Of a stretch of 64,000 bases of DNA, positions 29,962 through 37,998 are shown piece by piece; the stretch's first letter is position 1; each line of letters begins with the position of its first letter. The stretch comes from JAENVU01 sp038250905 (GTDB taxonomy: Bacteria > Actinomycetota > Acidimicrobiia > IMCC26256 > JAENVU01): the NCBI GenBank assembly GCA_038250905.1, contig JBBSBV010000016.1:1-64000 (forward strand), in the 5' to 3' direction. The translations under genes and the position numbers were made by a program. A model generated the notes under the pieces. It had not been told where the DNA came from. It made no database searches and saw only the letters and a list, made by a program, of their open reading frames with translations.

Positions 29962-31071
29962 TCACCGGTCACCGAAGGCGGCCCGGATCTTGGAGAAGAG
30001 GCCGCCCTCGGGTGGATCGATGGCCTCGCCGCGCAGGTCCGCGAACTGGGCCAGGAGTTCGGCCTGCTCGGCGTTGAGCTTGTGCGGAACCTCGACGTTG
30101 ACCTCGACCAGTAGGTCGCCGCGGCCGCGGCCGTTGAGCACCGGCACGCCCCGGCCGCGCAGCCGAACCACATGCCCGGGCTGGGTACCGGGCTCGATGG
30201 TCAGAGTCTCCGTGCCGTCGAGGGTCTCGAGTTCGAAGGTGGCGCCCAGGGCGGCCTGAGTCATCGCGATGGTGCGCCGGTGGACCAGATCCACACCGTG
30301 ACGTTCCAGGGTGGCGTGGGAACGCACCCGGACCAGCACGTACAGATCGCCCGCCGGACCGCCGCGCGGTGCCGCCGGTCCCCGACCCGGGAGCCGGAGC
30401 CGTTGCCCGTCGTCGATGCCGGCCGGGATCTCGACCTCGATCTCCTGATGGGTCCGGATCCGACCGTCGCCCTGGCATTGCGAGCACGGATTCGGGATGA
30501 CCTGGCCGGTCCCCTGGCACCGGATGCACGGCGCCGCGGTGACGAGCTGACCGAGGATCGACTTACGTACCTGGCGGACCTCGCCGCTGCCGCCACAGTC
30601 GGGACACGTCTCCGCGTGGGTACCCGGTTCGCCGCCGGTGCCGTCGCACCGGTCGCACGGACCGGGGATCTGCAGATCGACGTTGGTGGTGACCCCGAAC
30701 GCGGCCTCGGCGAGATCGAGTTGGACGGTCGTCTCCGCGTCCTGACCGCGGGGCGGTCCGCCGCGGCCACCGCCGCCGCCGAAGCCACCCGAGAAGAACG
30801 CGTCGAAGATGTCGCCGAAGCCGAAGGCATCGCCGCCGGCGCCCCCGGAGTTGCCGCGGCCGTCGTCGCCGAAGGTGTCGTACCGGCGACGACGCTCGGG
30901 GTCGCGCAGCACCTCGTACGCGGCCGAGACCTCCTTGAACTGCTCCTCGGCCGCCGCGTCGCCCGGCTTGGCATCGGGGTGGAGCTCGCGGGCGAGCTTG
31001 CGGTAGGCGCGCTTGATCTCGTCGTCGCTGGCGTTCGCCTCGACCCCGAGCAACTCGTAGTAATCGGTCAT
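29962..31071 (-). CDS. dnaJ: Chaperone DnaJ
   Basis: A 369-aa type I Hsp40. The J-domain is DYYELLGVEANASDDEIKRAYRKLARELHPD with an intact HPD. A Gly/Phe-rich linker (about residues 70-105) follows, then the zinc domain with four CxxCxGxG-like repeats (CDRCDGTGG, CPDCGGSGE, CIRCQGTGQ and CSQCQGDGR) and a C-terminal substrate-binding domain. It overlaps the hrcA stop by 4 nt (ATGA), so it is under the same heat-shock control. DnaK and GrpE are not in this window. Confidence 0.97.
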   Translation of the reverse strand: MTDYYELLGVEANASDDEIKRAYRKLARELHPDAKPGDAAAEEQFKEVSAAYEVLRDPERRRRYDTFGDDGRGNSGGAGGDAFGFGDIFDAFFSGGFGGGGGRGGPPRGQDAETTVQLDLAEAAFGVTTNVDLQIPGPCDRCDGTGGEPGTHAETCPDCGGSGEVRQVRKSILGQLVTAAPCIRCQGTGQVIPNPCSQCQGDGRIRTHQEIEVEIPAGIDDGQRLRLPGRGPAAPRGGPAGDLYVLVRVRSHATLERHGVDLVHRRTIAMTQAALGATFELETLDGTETLTIEPGTQPGHVVRLRGRGVPVLNGRGRGDLLVEVNVEVPHKLNAEQAELLAQFADLRGEAIDPPEGGLFSKIRAAFGDR

Positions 31072-32081
31072 GACACCGACGGCAACAGGAGACGACCGAG
31101 CTGCTGGGAGACCGCGGCCACCGCGGCGAGTGCCTGCGCGTAATCCATGCGGGTCGGGCCGAGCACTCCGACGGTGCCGGCGAGCGCGCCCTCCACCTGG
31201 TACGGCGCCAGCACGATGGAACAGTCGCGCAGTTCGTCGACGTCGTTCTCGGAACCGATGGACACATGCACGCCGTGGTCGAGCAGGTCGCGTACCAGAC
31301 TGACCACGACCACCTGTTCCTCGAGCATCTCCAGCAACCGTGCGGTCGTGGCCGTGGTGGCGAACGCGTCCTGTTCCGCAGCCAAACGGCTCACGCCGCC
31401 GACGTACAGATGGTCGGACACGTGACGCGCGCGGGTGGTGACGGCACGGACTGCGTCGGTGACGAGCGCGTCGACCGCACGGTCTCCGGTGCTGGTCGAC
31501 TCGGTGACGGGCGCGAGCGTGCCGCCGCGGATTGCTTCGTCGAACGTACGGGAGGCGCGGGCGAGTTGGTCACCCTCGAGTTCGGAGCGCAGTACTTCGC
31601 GTTCGACCGCGCCGTTGCCGAGCACCACGACGGCGAGCACCGTCCCCGGCTCGATGGCAACGAGTTGCGCCGAACGCACGCGGACCGCGTCCGCGTCGGG
31701 TCCGACGACCACCGCGGCGTGACTCGTCAACTTCGCGAGCAGCTGGCTCGTCTCGTGCAGGAGATCTTCGAGCGCACGGTGGGTGGTGGCGAAGAAGTCG
31801 GCCACGGCGCGCCGCTGGCCCACCGGCAGTCCCCCGGCGGACGTGAAGTGGTCGACGAAGTAGCGGTAGCCCTGGTCGGTCGGGATGCGCCCGGCCGAGG
31901 TGTGGGGCTGGGCCAGGAACCCCTCCCGCTCGAGCTGGGTCATGTCGTTGCGGACCGTCGCGCTCGACACGCCGAGATCGCGGGAGTCGGTGACCGTCTG
32001 GGACGCGACGGGCTGGGCCGTCCGCACGTATTCCTCCACCACGGCCTTGAGCACCGTGGCGCGTCGCTCCGCTGCTTCCAT
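31068..32081 (-). CDS. hrcA: Heat-inducible transcription repressor HrcA
   Basis: A 337-aa repressor that binds CIRCE operators and is kept active by GroEL. The N-terminal winged helix is RRATVLKAVVEEYVRTAQPVAS and SSATVRNDMTQLEREGFLAQPHTSAGRIPT. The remaining GAF-like and dimerisation regions are present at normal length. I start at ATG 32081; a GTG two codons earlier is also possible. It heads the hrcA-dnaJ-rsmE operon and is preceded by a CIRCE-like element, so autoregulation is expected. Confidence 0.95.
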   Translation of the reverse strand: MEAAERRATVLKAVVEEYVRTAQPVASQTVTDSRDLGVSSATVRNDMTQLEREGFLAQPHTSAGRIPTDQGYRYFVDHFTSAGGLPVGQRRAVADFFATTHRALEDLLHETSQLLAKLTSHAAVVVGPDADAVRVRSAQLVAIEPGTVLAVVVLGNGAVEREVLRSELEGDQLARASRTFDEAIRGGTLAPVTESTSTGDRAVDALVTDAVRAVTTRARHVSDHLYVGGVSRLAAEQDAFATTATTARLLEMLEEQVVVVSLVRDLLDHGVHVSIGSENDVDELRDCSIVLAPYQVEGALAGTVGVLGPTRMDYAQALAAVAAVSQQLGRLLLPSVS

Positions 32082-32128
32082 CTGCACTGTCCCGTCGTCG
32101 TGGGGCCGAGAACTCCGGCTCCGGGGCG

Positions 32129-32155
32129 GTAGCACTCGAGTCTACCGACTGCTAA
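32129..32155. promoter_or_regulatory. CIRCE-like operator upstream of hrcA
   Basis: The plus strand reads GTAGCACTC, nine bases, then GACTGCTAA. This matches the CIRCE consensus TTAGCACTC-N9-GAGTGCTAA at 16 of 18 arm positions with the exact 9-bp spacer. It ends 47 bp upstream of the hrcA start, so HrcA should repress its own operon through it. Confidence 0.88.
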
Positions 32156-32224
32156 CTGCCTCTTTATGGCCCGTCCGCTCGCACTCCTGTCGGTCATGCC
32201 TCACCCGGCGCTCGCTCCCCGGCT

Positions 32225-32253
32225 GCTCGCCTCCGCAAGCTCCGGCTCGGGAG
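32225..32253 (+). repeat. Dispersed intergenic repeat, copy 1
   Basis: A 29-bp stretch ending in CTCCGGCTCGGGAG is identical to the reverse complement of 34644-34672. Similarity continues for about 40 bp on the left side of this copy. It lies between the hemW stop and the CIRCE site. It is not itself a clean palindrome. Confidence 0.75.
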
Positions 32254-32267
32254 CGGGTCACCGGCGC

Positions 32268-33368
32268 TCACTGCAGGCGCAGGGTGACCTCGTTGGCGAG
32301 CAGCCGACCGGCGCGGGTGAGGGTGACGCGGTCGTCCCGGACCTCGATCAGCCCGGCGGCGCCCAACTCCGCCACCTCGGCTGCGAAGCGCGGCTCGTCC
32401 GGGATCCCGGCGCGGGTGCGCAGCGCAAGCGCGAGTGCCTCCCCTGCCCGACCGTCGGCGTCGAGCTCCTCCGACCCGGCCTCCGGGGATGCGCCGGAGC
32501 CGATCGCCTCGATGTACCGCTCGGGGGTGCGCACGTTCCACCACCGGCGGTCGCCGGTCTTGCCGTGCGCGGCACAGCCGATGGCCAGGTAGTCGTCGCC
32601 GAACCAGTAGAGCTCGTTGTGGCGGCAGGCCTCGCCGGGTCGGGCCCAGTTCGAGATTTCGTACCAGTCGTACCCCGCGGCCACGAGGAGATCGTCGGCG
32701 ATCGCGTACTTGTCGGCCTGGTCGTCGTCGTCCGGTGCCCGCTGCGCGCCGGCGGCGACGTCCTTGCCCAACGGCGTGCCCGGTTCCACCGTGAGGGCGT
32801 ACGCGCTCACGTGCTCGGGGCCGAGGGCGATCGCGCCGGCGACCGTGCGGTGCCAGTCGTCCATCGTCTCCCCCACCGCGCCGTAGATGAGGTCGAGATT
32901 CAGCCGCTCGATGCCGGCGGTCCGGACTGCCTCGACCGCGCGCGCGACGTTGTCGGGATCATGGGTGCGCCCCAGCGCGAGGAGCACGGGGGCGACCATC
33001 GACTGCACGCCGAGTGAGATCCGGTTGACGCCGCCGGCACGCAGCACGCGCAGCGCCTCGACCGTGATCGAGTCGGGATTGCACTCCACGGTGATCTCCG
33101 CATCGGCGGCCCGCGGGATCGCGGCCACGATGCGCGCCAGGTGCCCGGCCGGGACCATCGACGGGGTTCCGCCACCGAAGAACACGCTGGTGGCGTCGGG
33201 AACCTCCCCGCGATCGACCCGCTGCCGGAGATCGAGGACGCACGCGTCGACGTACTCGTCGATCAGGTGCTCCCGGTCGGTCCACGTCGCGAAATCGCAG
33301 TAGTCGCACCGGTGCGCACAGAACGGGATGTGCACGTACACGCCGAAGCCCACACCCGATGGTCCCAC
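32268..33368 (-). CDS. hemW: HemW-like radical SAM heme chaperone
   Basis: A 366-aa radical SAM protein, often misnamed oxygen-independent coproporphyrinogen oxidase. The iron-sulfur motif is CAHRCDYCDF (C-x3-C-x2-C), preceded by GFGVYVHIPF. FFGGGTPSMVP and ECNPDSITVE are further signatures, and the HemN C-terminal domain ends the protein. It lacks the extra cysteine of true HemN, so heme trafficking is the likelier role. I chose GTG 33368 with GGAGG 8 nt upstream; the frame is open further upstream through the palindrome. It is adjacent to hrcA, as in many bacteria. Confidence 0.92.
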   Translation of the reverse strand: MGPSGVGFGVYVHIPFCAHRCDYCDFATWTDREHLIDEYVDACVLDLRQRVDRGEVPDATSVFFGGGTPSMVPAGHLARIVAAIPRAADAEITVECNPDSITVEALRVLRAGGVNRISLGVQSMVAPVLLALGRTHDPDNVARAVEAVRTAGIERLNLDLIYGAVGETMDDWHRTVAGAIALGPEHVSAYALTVEPGTPLGKDVAAGAQRAPDDDDQADKYAIADDLLVAAGYDWYEISNWARPGEACRHNELYWFGDDYLAIGCAAHGKTGDRRWWNVRTPERYIEAIGSGASPEAGSEELDADGRAGEALALALRTRAGIPDEPRFAAEVAELGAAGLIEVRDDRVTLTRAGRLLANEVTLRLQ

Positions 33369-33379
33369 GCCCCGCCCCT

Positions 33380-33430
33380 CCAACTTGCGTCGCAAACCCG
33401 GGGTAGTCGCGGGTTTGCGACGCAAGTTGG
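33380..33430. repeat. Perfect 51-bp palindrome between hemW and acyl-CoA dehydrogenase gene
   Basis: The left arm (33380-33400) and right arm (33410-33430) are perfect 21-bp inverted copies with a 9-bp centre. Each arm itself contains a short palindrome, TTGCGTCGCAA or TTGCGACGCAA. It fills most of the divergent spacer between the hemW start (33368) and the dehydrogenase start (33464), so it is not a terminator. It could be an operator or a mobile REP-like palindrome. In RNA or single-stranded DNA it would form a very stable hairpin. Confidence 0.95.
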
Positions 33431-33463
33431 TCGGGATGGTGAGGGGTGTCGTTGGGCGAGACG

Positions 33464-34597
33464 ATGGATTTCGATCTTCCGCCCGAGGCCGACGCGTACC
33501 GGGCCGATGTCCGCGCCTTCCTCGCCGAACACGCGCCGGACGGTCGGTATCCGGCCGACTGGAACCGGCGCCTCGCGCAGGCCGGGTACGTGGCACCACA
33601 CTGGCCGGCGCCGTGGGGGCGCGATGCCGGTCCGGTCGAGCAACTGGTGATCGACGAGGAACTCCGCGCCGCCGACGCGCCGCGGCCGATGAACCCCATC
33701 GGCGTCGGTTGGGCCGGGCCCACCCTCCTCGTGGCCGGCACCGAGGAGCAACACCAGCGCTACCTCCCCGGCTTGCTCGACGGTTCCGAGATCTGGTGCC
33801 AGCTCTTCAGCGAGCCCGGCGCGGGCAGCGACCTCGCCGGCCTCACCACCAGCGCAGTCCGCGACGGCGACGAGTTCGTGCTGAACGGCCAGAAGGTGTG
33901 GACCACGCTCGCGCACGTCGCCCGCTACGGGATCCTCCTCGCCCGCACCGACCCCGAGGCCGACGTCCACCGCGGCATCACCTATTTCGTGCTCGACATG
34001 AGTTCACCGGGCGTCGAGGTGCGGCCGCTCGTGCAGATGACCGGCACCCACGAGTTCAACGAGGTCTTCTTCACCGACGTCCGGGTGCCGGTCGAGAACG
34101 TCGTCGGCGAGATCAACGACGGGTGGCGCCTCGCCAAGGTGACGCTCGGCAACGAGCGGGTGTCGCTCTCCGGTGAAGGCGCGCTGTGGGGGCGCGGCCC
34201 GACGGCGAACGACGTGCTCGACATCGTGCGGGCCCACGGCGGAGCGGCGGATCCGATCACCCGGCAACGCCTCGTGCGCATGTACATCGAGAGCGAGATC
34301 CTCCGCCTCATCCGCTTGCGCACCGTCTCCGCGACGGTGCGGGGCATGGAACCCGGACCCGAGGCAAGCGTCCGCAAGGCGCTCTCCGACGAGCACGGCC
34401 AGCACGTGATGGAGATGGCGATGGAACTCGCGGGTACCGGCGGTCTCCTCGCGTCGGCGGGACCGTACGGCGACGACGGCGGCGGGATCTGGAGCTACGG
34501 CTACCTCTACGCGCGGGCACTCACCATCGGCGGCGGCACCAGCGAGGTCCAGCGCAACATCCTCGGCGAGCGCGTCCTCGGCCTCCCCCGCGACTGA
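33464..34597 (+). CDS. Acyl-CoA dehydrogenase family protein
   Basis: A 377-aa flavoenzyme from ATG 33464 (MDFDLPPEADAYRADVRAFL). A GTG at 33446 would add six residues. The FAD-binding signature is CQLFSEPGAGSDLAGLTTSA, and the C-terminal domain ends ALTIGGGTSEVQRNILGERVLGLPRD. It is of normal ACAD length, unlike the longer enzyme at 4-5.8 kb. The sequence style resembles the FadE-type enzymes that work on steroid or unusual acyl-CoAs in actinobacteria, but the substrate is unknown. It stands alone, divergent from hemW across a large palindrome. Confidence 0.9.
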   Translation: MDFDLPPEADAYRADVRAFLAEHAPDGRYPADWNRRLAQAGYVAPHWPAPWGRDAGPVEQLVIDEELRAADAPRPMNPIGVGWAGPTLLVAGTEEQHQRYLPGLLDGSEIWCQLFSEPGAGSDLAGLTTSAVRDGDEFVLNGQKVWTTLAHVARYGILLARTDPEADVHRGITYFVLDMSSPGVEVRPLVQMTGTHEFNEVFFTDVRVPVENVVGEINDGWRLAKVTLGNERVSLSGEGALWGRGPTANDVLDIVRAHGGAADPITRQRLVRMYIESEILRLIRLRTVSATVRGMEPGPEASVRKALSDEHGQHVMEMAMELAGTGGLLASAGPYGDDGGGIWSYGYLYARALTIGGGTSEVQRNILGERVLGLPRD

Positions 34598-34643
34598 GGC
34601 GAGATCCAATCGCGTCGTGATCGTGCAGCACCCCGTTCGACAC

Positions 34644-34672
34644 CTCCCGAGCCGGAGCTTGCGGAGGCGAGC
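34644..34672 (-). repeat. Dispersed intergenic repeat, copy 2
   Basis: Inverted copy of the 29-bp element at 32225-32253, in the 141-bp gap between the acyl-CoA dehydrogenase stop and the lepA stop. Beyond the identical core, the flank on one side keeps blocks such as GCTCGCTC and CTCCT in register, so the family unit may be near 70-80 bp. Confidence 0.75.
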
Positions 34673-34738
34673 CGCGGCAGAGCGAGCCCCACGTCGGGCA
34701 CTCCGCTAGGAGCGCGGGCGGAGCCGCCGAAATGGACC

Positions 34739-36526
34739 TCAGTCGCTGAGCTTGAGGGCGGCGACGAAGGCCTCCTGCGGGACCTCGACACTGCCGATCT
34801 GCTTCATGCGCTTCTTCCCGGCCTTCTGCTTCTCGAGCAGTTTGCGCTTGCGCGTGATGTCGCCGCCGTAACACTTCGCGATGACGTCCTTGCGCTTCGC
34901 CTTCACCGTCTCGCGGGCGATGATCCGGCCGCCGATGGCCGCCTGGATCGGCACATCGAACAGCTGGCGCGGGATCAGCTCCCGCAACTTCTCGGTCATG
35001 CGCTTGCCGTAGTCGTACGCCTTGTCGCGGTGGGCGATCGACGAGAACGCGTCGACCGGCGTGCCGTTCAGCATGATGTCGACCTTCACGAGCTTCGACT
35101 GCCGGTACCCGACCGGTTCGTAGTCGAGCGAGGCGTATCCCTTGGACCGCGACTTCAGCTGGTCGAAGAAGTCCATCACGATCTCCGCGAGCGGCACCTC
35201 GTAGACGATCTCGAGCCGCTCCTCGGAGAGGTACTCCATCTTCTTCAGTTCACCGCGCCGCCCCTGGGACAACTCCATGAGCGTCCCCACGAACTCCGAC
35301 GGCGTGAGGATCGTGATCTGCACGTACGGCTCCTCGATCCCGATGATCTCCGTGGGGTTCGGGAGCGACGAGGGATTGTCGACGACCGACACCGTGCCGT
35401 TCATCGCGATGGCCCGGTACTCGACGTTGGGCGCGGTGGCGACGAGGTCGAGGTCGTACTCACGCTCGAGTCGTTCCCGCACGATCTCCATGTGCAGCAG
35501 CCCGAGGAACCCGCACCGGAACCCGAAGCCGAGCGCACCCGACGTCTCCGGTTCGTAGGTGAACGACGAGTCGTTGAGCCGCAACTTCTCAAGCGCGTCG
35601 CGCAGGTTCGCGTACTCGTCGCCTTCGACGGGATAGAGCCCGCAGAACACCATGGGCTTGGGTTCGAGGTACCCCTCCAGTGGCTCCGACGGACGCGCCG
35701 CGGTGGTGATCGTCTCCCCGACCCGCGCCTGGCCGACGTCCTTGAGTCCGGTGATCAGATACCCGACCTCACCCGGACCGAGCGACGCGACCGGGGTCGG
35801 CACCGGGAGGCGGGTGCCGACCTCCTCGGCATCGTGGGTGCTGTTCGCCTGGATGAAGCGCAGCTTGGCGCCCGTGTTCAGAGACCCGTTGAAGACCCGC
35901 ACCGAGCTGATGACGCCGCGGTACGTGTCGTAGATGGAGTCGAAGATGAGCGCCTGGAGCGGAGCGTCGATGTCGCCGACCGGCGGCGGGATGCGCTCGA
36001 CGATCGCGTCGAGGAGGTCGGACACGCCGGCGCCGGTCTTGGCCGAGATGCGCAGGATCTCCTCCGCCGGCACGCCGAGGACCCGCTCGATCTCCTCGCA
36101 CACCCGATCCGGGTCGGCCGCCGGGAGATCGATCTTGTTGACCGCGGCGACGATCGCGAGGTCGTGTTCGAGCGCCAGGTAACAGTTGGCGAGCGTCTGC
36201 GCCTCGATGCCCTGGCTCGCGTCGACGACAAGGACGACGCCCTCACACGCGGCGAGCGAACGCGAGACCTCGTACCCGAAGTCGACGTGCCCGGGCGTGT
36301 CGATGAGGTTGATGATGTGCCCGTCCCAGCCGATCCGGACGTTCTGGGCCTTGATGGTGATGCCCCGCTCGCGCTCGATATCCATCGAATCGAGGTACTG
36401 CGCCCGCATGTCCCTGGCCTCGACCGCACCCGAGAGTTCGAGGAAACGGTCCGCCAGCGTCGATTTCCCATGGTCCACGTGCGCGACGATCGAGAGGTTG
36501 CGCAAGCGCGAGAGGTCGGACACCAC
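34739..36526 (-). CDS. lepA: Elongation factor 4 (LepA)
   Basis: A 595-aa translational GTPase linked to ribosome back-translocation and 30S maturation. G1 is AHVDHGKSTLADRFLE, G2 includes RERGITIKAQ, G3 is DTPGHVDFGYEV, and G4 is NKIDLPAADP. The LepA-specific C-terminal domain ends with DVIAKCYGGDITRKRKLLEKQK. I chose the double GTG (36526 or 36523) preceded by GGGGAG; the frame is open ten codons further upstream. It is divergent from rpsT. Confidence 0.96.
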   Translation of the reverse strand: MVSDLSRLRNLSIVAHVDHGKSTLADRFLELSGAVEARDMRAQYLDSMDIERERGITIKAQNVRIGWDGHIINLIDTPGHVDFGYEVSRSLAACEGVVLVVDASQGIEAQTLANCYLALEHDLAIVAAVNKIDLPAADPDRVCEEIERVLGVPAEEILRISAKTGAGVSDLLDAIVERIPPPVGDIDAPLQALIFDSIYDTYRGVISSVRVFNGSLNTGAKLRFIQANSTHDAEEVGTRLPVPTPVASLGPGEVGYLITGLKDVGQARVGETITTAARPSEPLEGYLEPKPMVFCGLYPVEGDEYANLRDALEKLRLNDSSFTYEPETSGALGFGFRCGFLGLLHMEIVRERLEREYDLDLVATAPNVEYRAIAMNGTVSVVDNPSSLPNPTEIIGIEEPYVQITILTPSEFVGTLMELSQGRRGELKKMEYLSEERLEIVYEVPLAEIVMDFFDQLKSRSKGYASLDYEPVGYRQSKLVKVDIMLNGTPVDAFSSIAHRDKAYDYGKRMTEKLRELIPRQLFDVPIQAAIGGRIIARETVKAKRKDVIAKCYGGDITRKRKLLEKQKAGKKRMKQIGSVEVPQEAFVAALKLSD

Positions 36527-36653
36527 CCCATTCTCCCCGCAAAGACGGTCGGGCATCGAAAGCGCAGCGTGACTGCAGCCGAACCGGGCCCGATCCGGCC
36601 CGACTGCTACTGTTCCCGGGTTCCGAGTACGTCTTTGGGAGATCGTTCACACC

Positions 36654-36923
36654 GTGGCAAACATCGCCAGTCAGAAGAAGCGCAACCGTCAGAACGAGAA
36701 GCGCCGTGTGCGCAACGTCGCGGTGCGTTCCGAGCTCAAGACCCGGGTCAAGAAGGCCCGTACGGCGATCGCCGGTGTCGACGAGGACATGACCGAGGTC
36801 GTGACCCGCGCCCAGAAGCGCCTCGACAAGGCTGCGTCCCAGGGCGTGCTCCACAAGAACGCCGCCGCCCGGCGGACGTCCCGCCTGATGAAGGCCGCGA
36901 ACAAGGCCGCACAGCAGGACTGA
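36654..36923 (+). CDS. rpsT: 30S ribosomal protein S20
   Basis: An 89-aa, lysine- and arginine-rich, all-helical protein that binds 16S rRNA early in 30S assembly. It starts at GTG 36654 (MANIASQKKRNRQNEKRR) with GGGAGA upstream. RTAIAGVDEDM, LDKAASQGVLHKNAAARR and TSRLMKAANK are family signatures. It is a single gene flanked by divergent lepA and convergent holA (10 bp between stops). Confidence 0.97.
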   Translation: MANIASQKKRNRQNEKRRVRNVAVRSELKTRVKKARTAIAGVDEDMTEVVTRAQKRLDKAASQGVLHKNAAARRTSRLMKAANKAAQQD

Positions 36924-36933
36924 ACCACCGGTA

Positions 36934-37998
36934 TTACCGCCGCGCCGCCCGACTCCGGGGCCCGGTCGCACCGCTCCGCCGGTGCAGGCTCGCGATGCGG
37001 GCCACGGCAATCTCCAACGCGACGCCTTCGGGGAGTCCGGTCGCGCCCTTGAGCCGAATATCGGCCTGGTGGAGTTCGTCGAACACGCGGGTGAAGCCGT
37101 CGGACCCGAGCGCCCGGGCCGCTTCGAACGCCTTCTTCGCCGGGAACGAACTCTTGCCACCCCAGACGCGGTGGGCGTCGTCGAGCGTGTTCACCGACCC
37201 CCGGTCGAGCCGGGCGAGTTTGCGATAGCGGCCGGAGAGGATCCCGAGCACCTGCAGCGGATGCATCGGCTTGGGCTGCATCGCACTCGTGACCGTCATC
37301 AGCCGGTCCAGGATCTCGAGCGCGCCGGCGACGTCGCCCTCCTCGATGCGGTTGGTCAACTCGTAGGGCTTCACCGCGCCGGCGTCGTTGAGGTACGGCG
37401 TGACATCGTCGAGAACGAGGCGGTGCCCGGCCCCGAAGGTCGAGGCCCACAGGTCGACGAGACCACCCAGGCGGCCGGCGTCGTCGCCGAGATGCTCCAT
37501 CACGGTGCGGGCGGCATCGGCCTTCATGGTGAGCCCGGCCCGGTCGAGTTCGCGCTGGAGCACGTCGGTGACGTTCTCCGCAGTACCGCCTCGCACGTTG
37601 GCACCCTTCAGCGCGTCGGCGAGCGATTTCACCACCCGGCCACCGGCACCCGCGACGAACACGAGGTCGGTGGAGGGCAGCAGGTCGCCGAGGACGGCGA
37701 CGATGGGTGCGCACGCGTCGGCGGGAAGCGCCTCGTAGTCGCGGATCACCACGATCCGCTTCTCGGTCATGAACGGCGGGCTCTGGGCGGCATTCACGAC
37801 CGCGGCGACGATCGGTGCAGCACCGGCGACGTCTTCGACCGGGGCGTCGTCCTCCCCCGCCGCCGCCTTGCCCGGGACCGTGTACTCCTCGACGCAAAGA
37901 CTCCGGTCGTCGGTCCCGACGAGCGAATCGATCAACTGACCGAGTTCACGGTCGCGCAGGATCGGGTCGCTCCCCTTCACGATGTACGAGCCGCCCAC
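36934..37998 (-). CDS. holA: DNA polymerase III delta subunit
   Basis: A 354-aa clamp-loader subunit that opens the sliding clamp. It has the HolA fold order: an N-terminal AAA-like domain starting YIVKGSDPILRDRELGQLI, the segment PPFMTEKRIVVIRDYEAL, and a C-terminal helical collar (VLGILSGRYRKLARL and GKSSFPAKKAFEAARAL). The GTG start lies inside the comEC 3' end with a 53-nt overlap, giving the usual comEA-comEC-holA order of actinobacteria. Confidence 0.93.
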   Translation of the reverse strand: MGGSYIVKGSDPILRDRELGQLIDSLVGTDDRSLCVEEYTVPGKAAAGEDDAPVEDVAGAAPIVAAVVNAAQSPPFMTEKRIVVIRDYEALPADACAPIVAVLGDLLPSTDLVFVAGAGGRVVKSLADALKGANVRGGTAENVTDVLQRELDRAGLTMKADAARTVMEHLGDDAGRLGGLVDLWASTFGAGHRLVLDDVTPYLNDAGAVKPYELTNRIEEGDVAGALEILDRLMTVTSAMQPKPMHPLQVLGILSGRYRKLARLDRGSVNTLDDAHRVWGGKSSFPAKKAFEAARALGSDGFTRVFDELHQADIRLKGATGLPEGVALEIAVARIASLHRRSGATGPRSRAARR

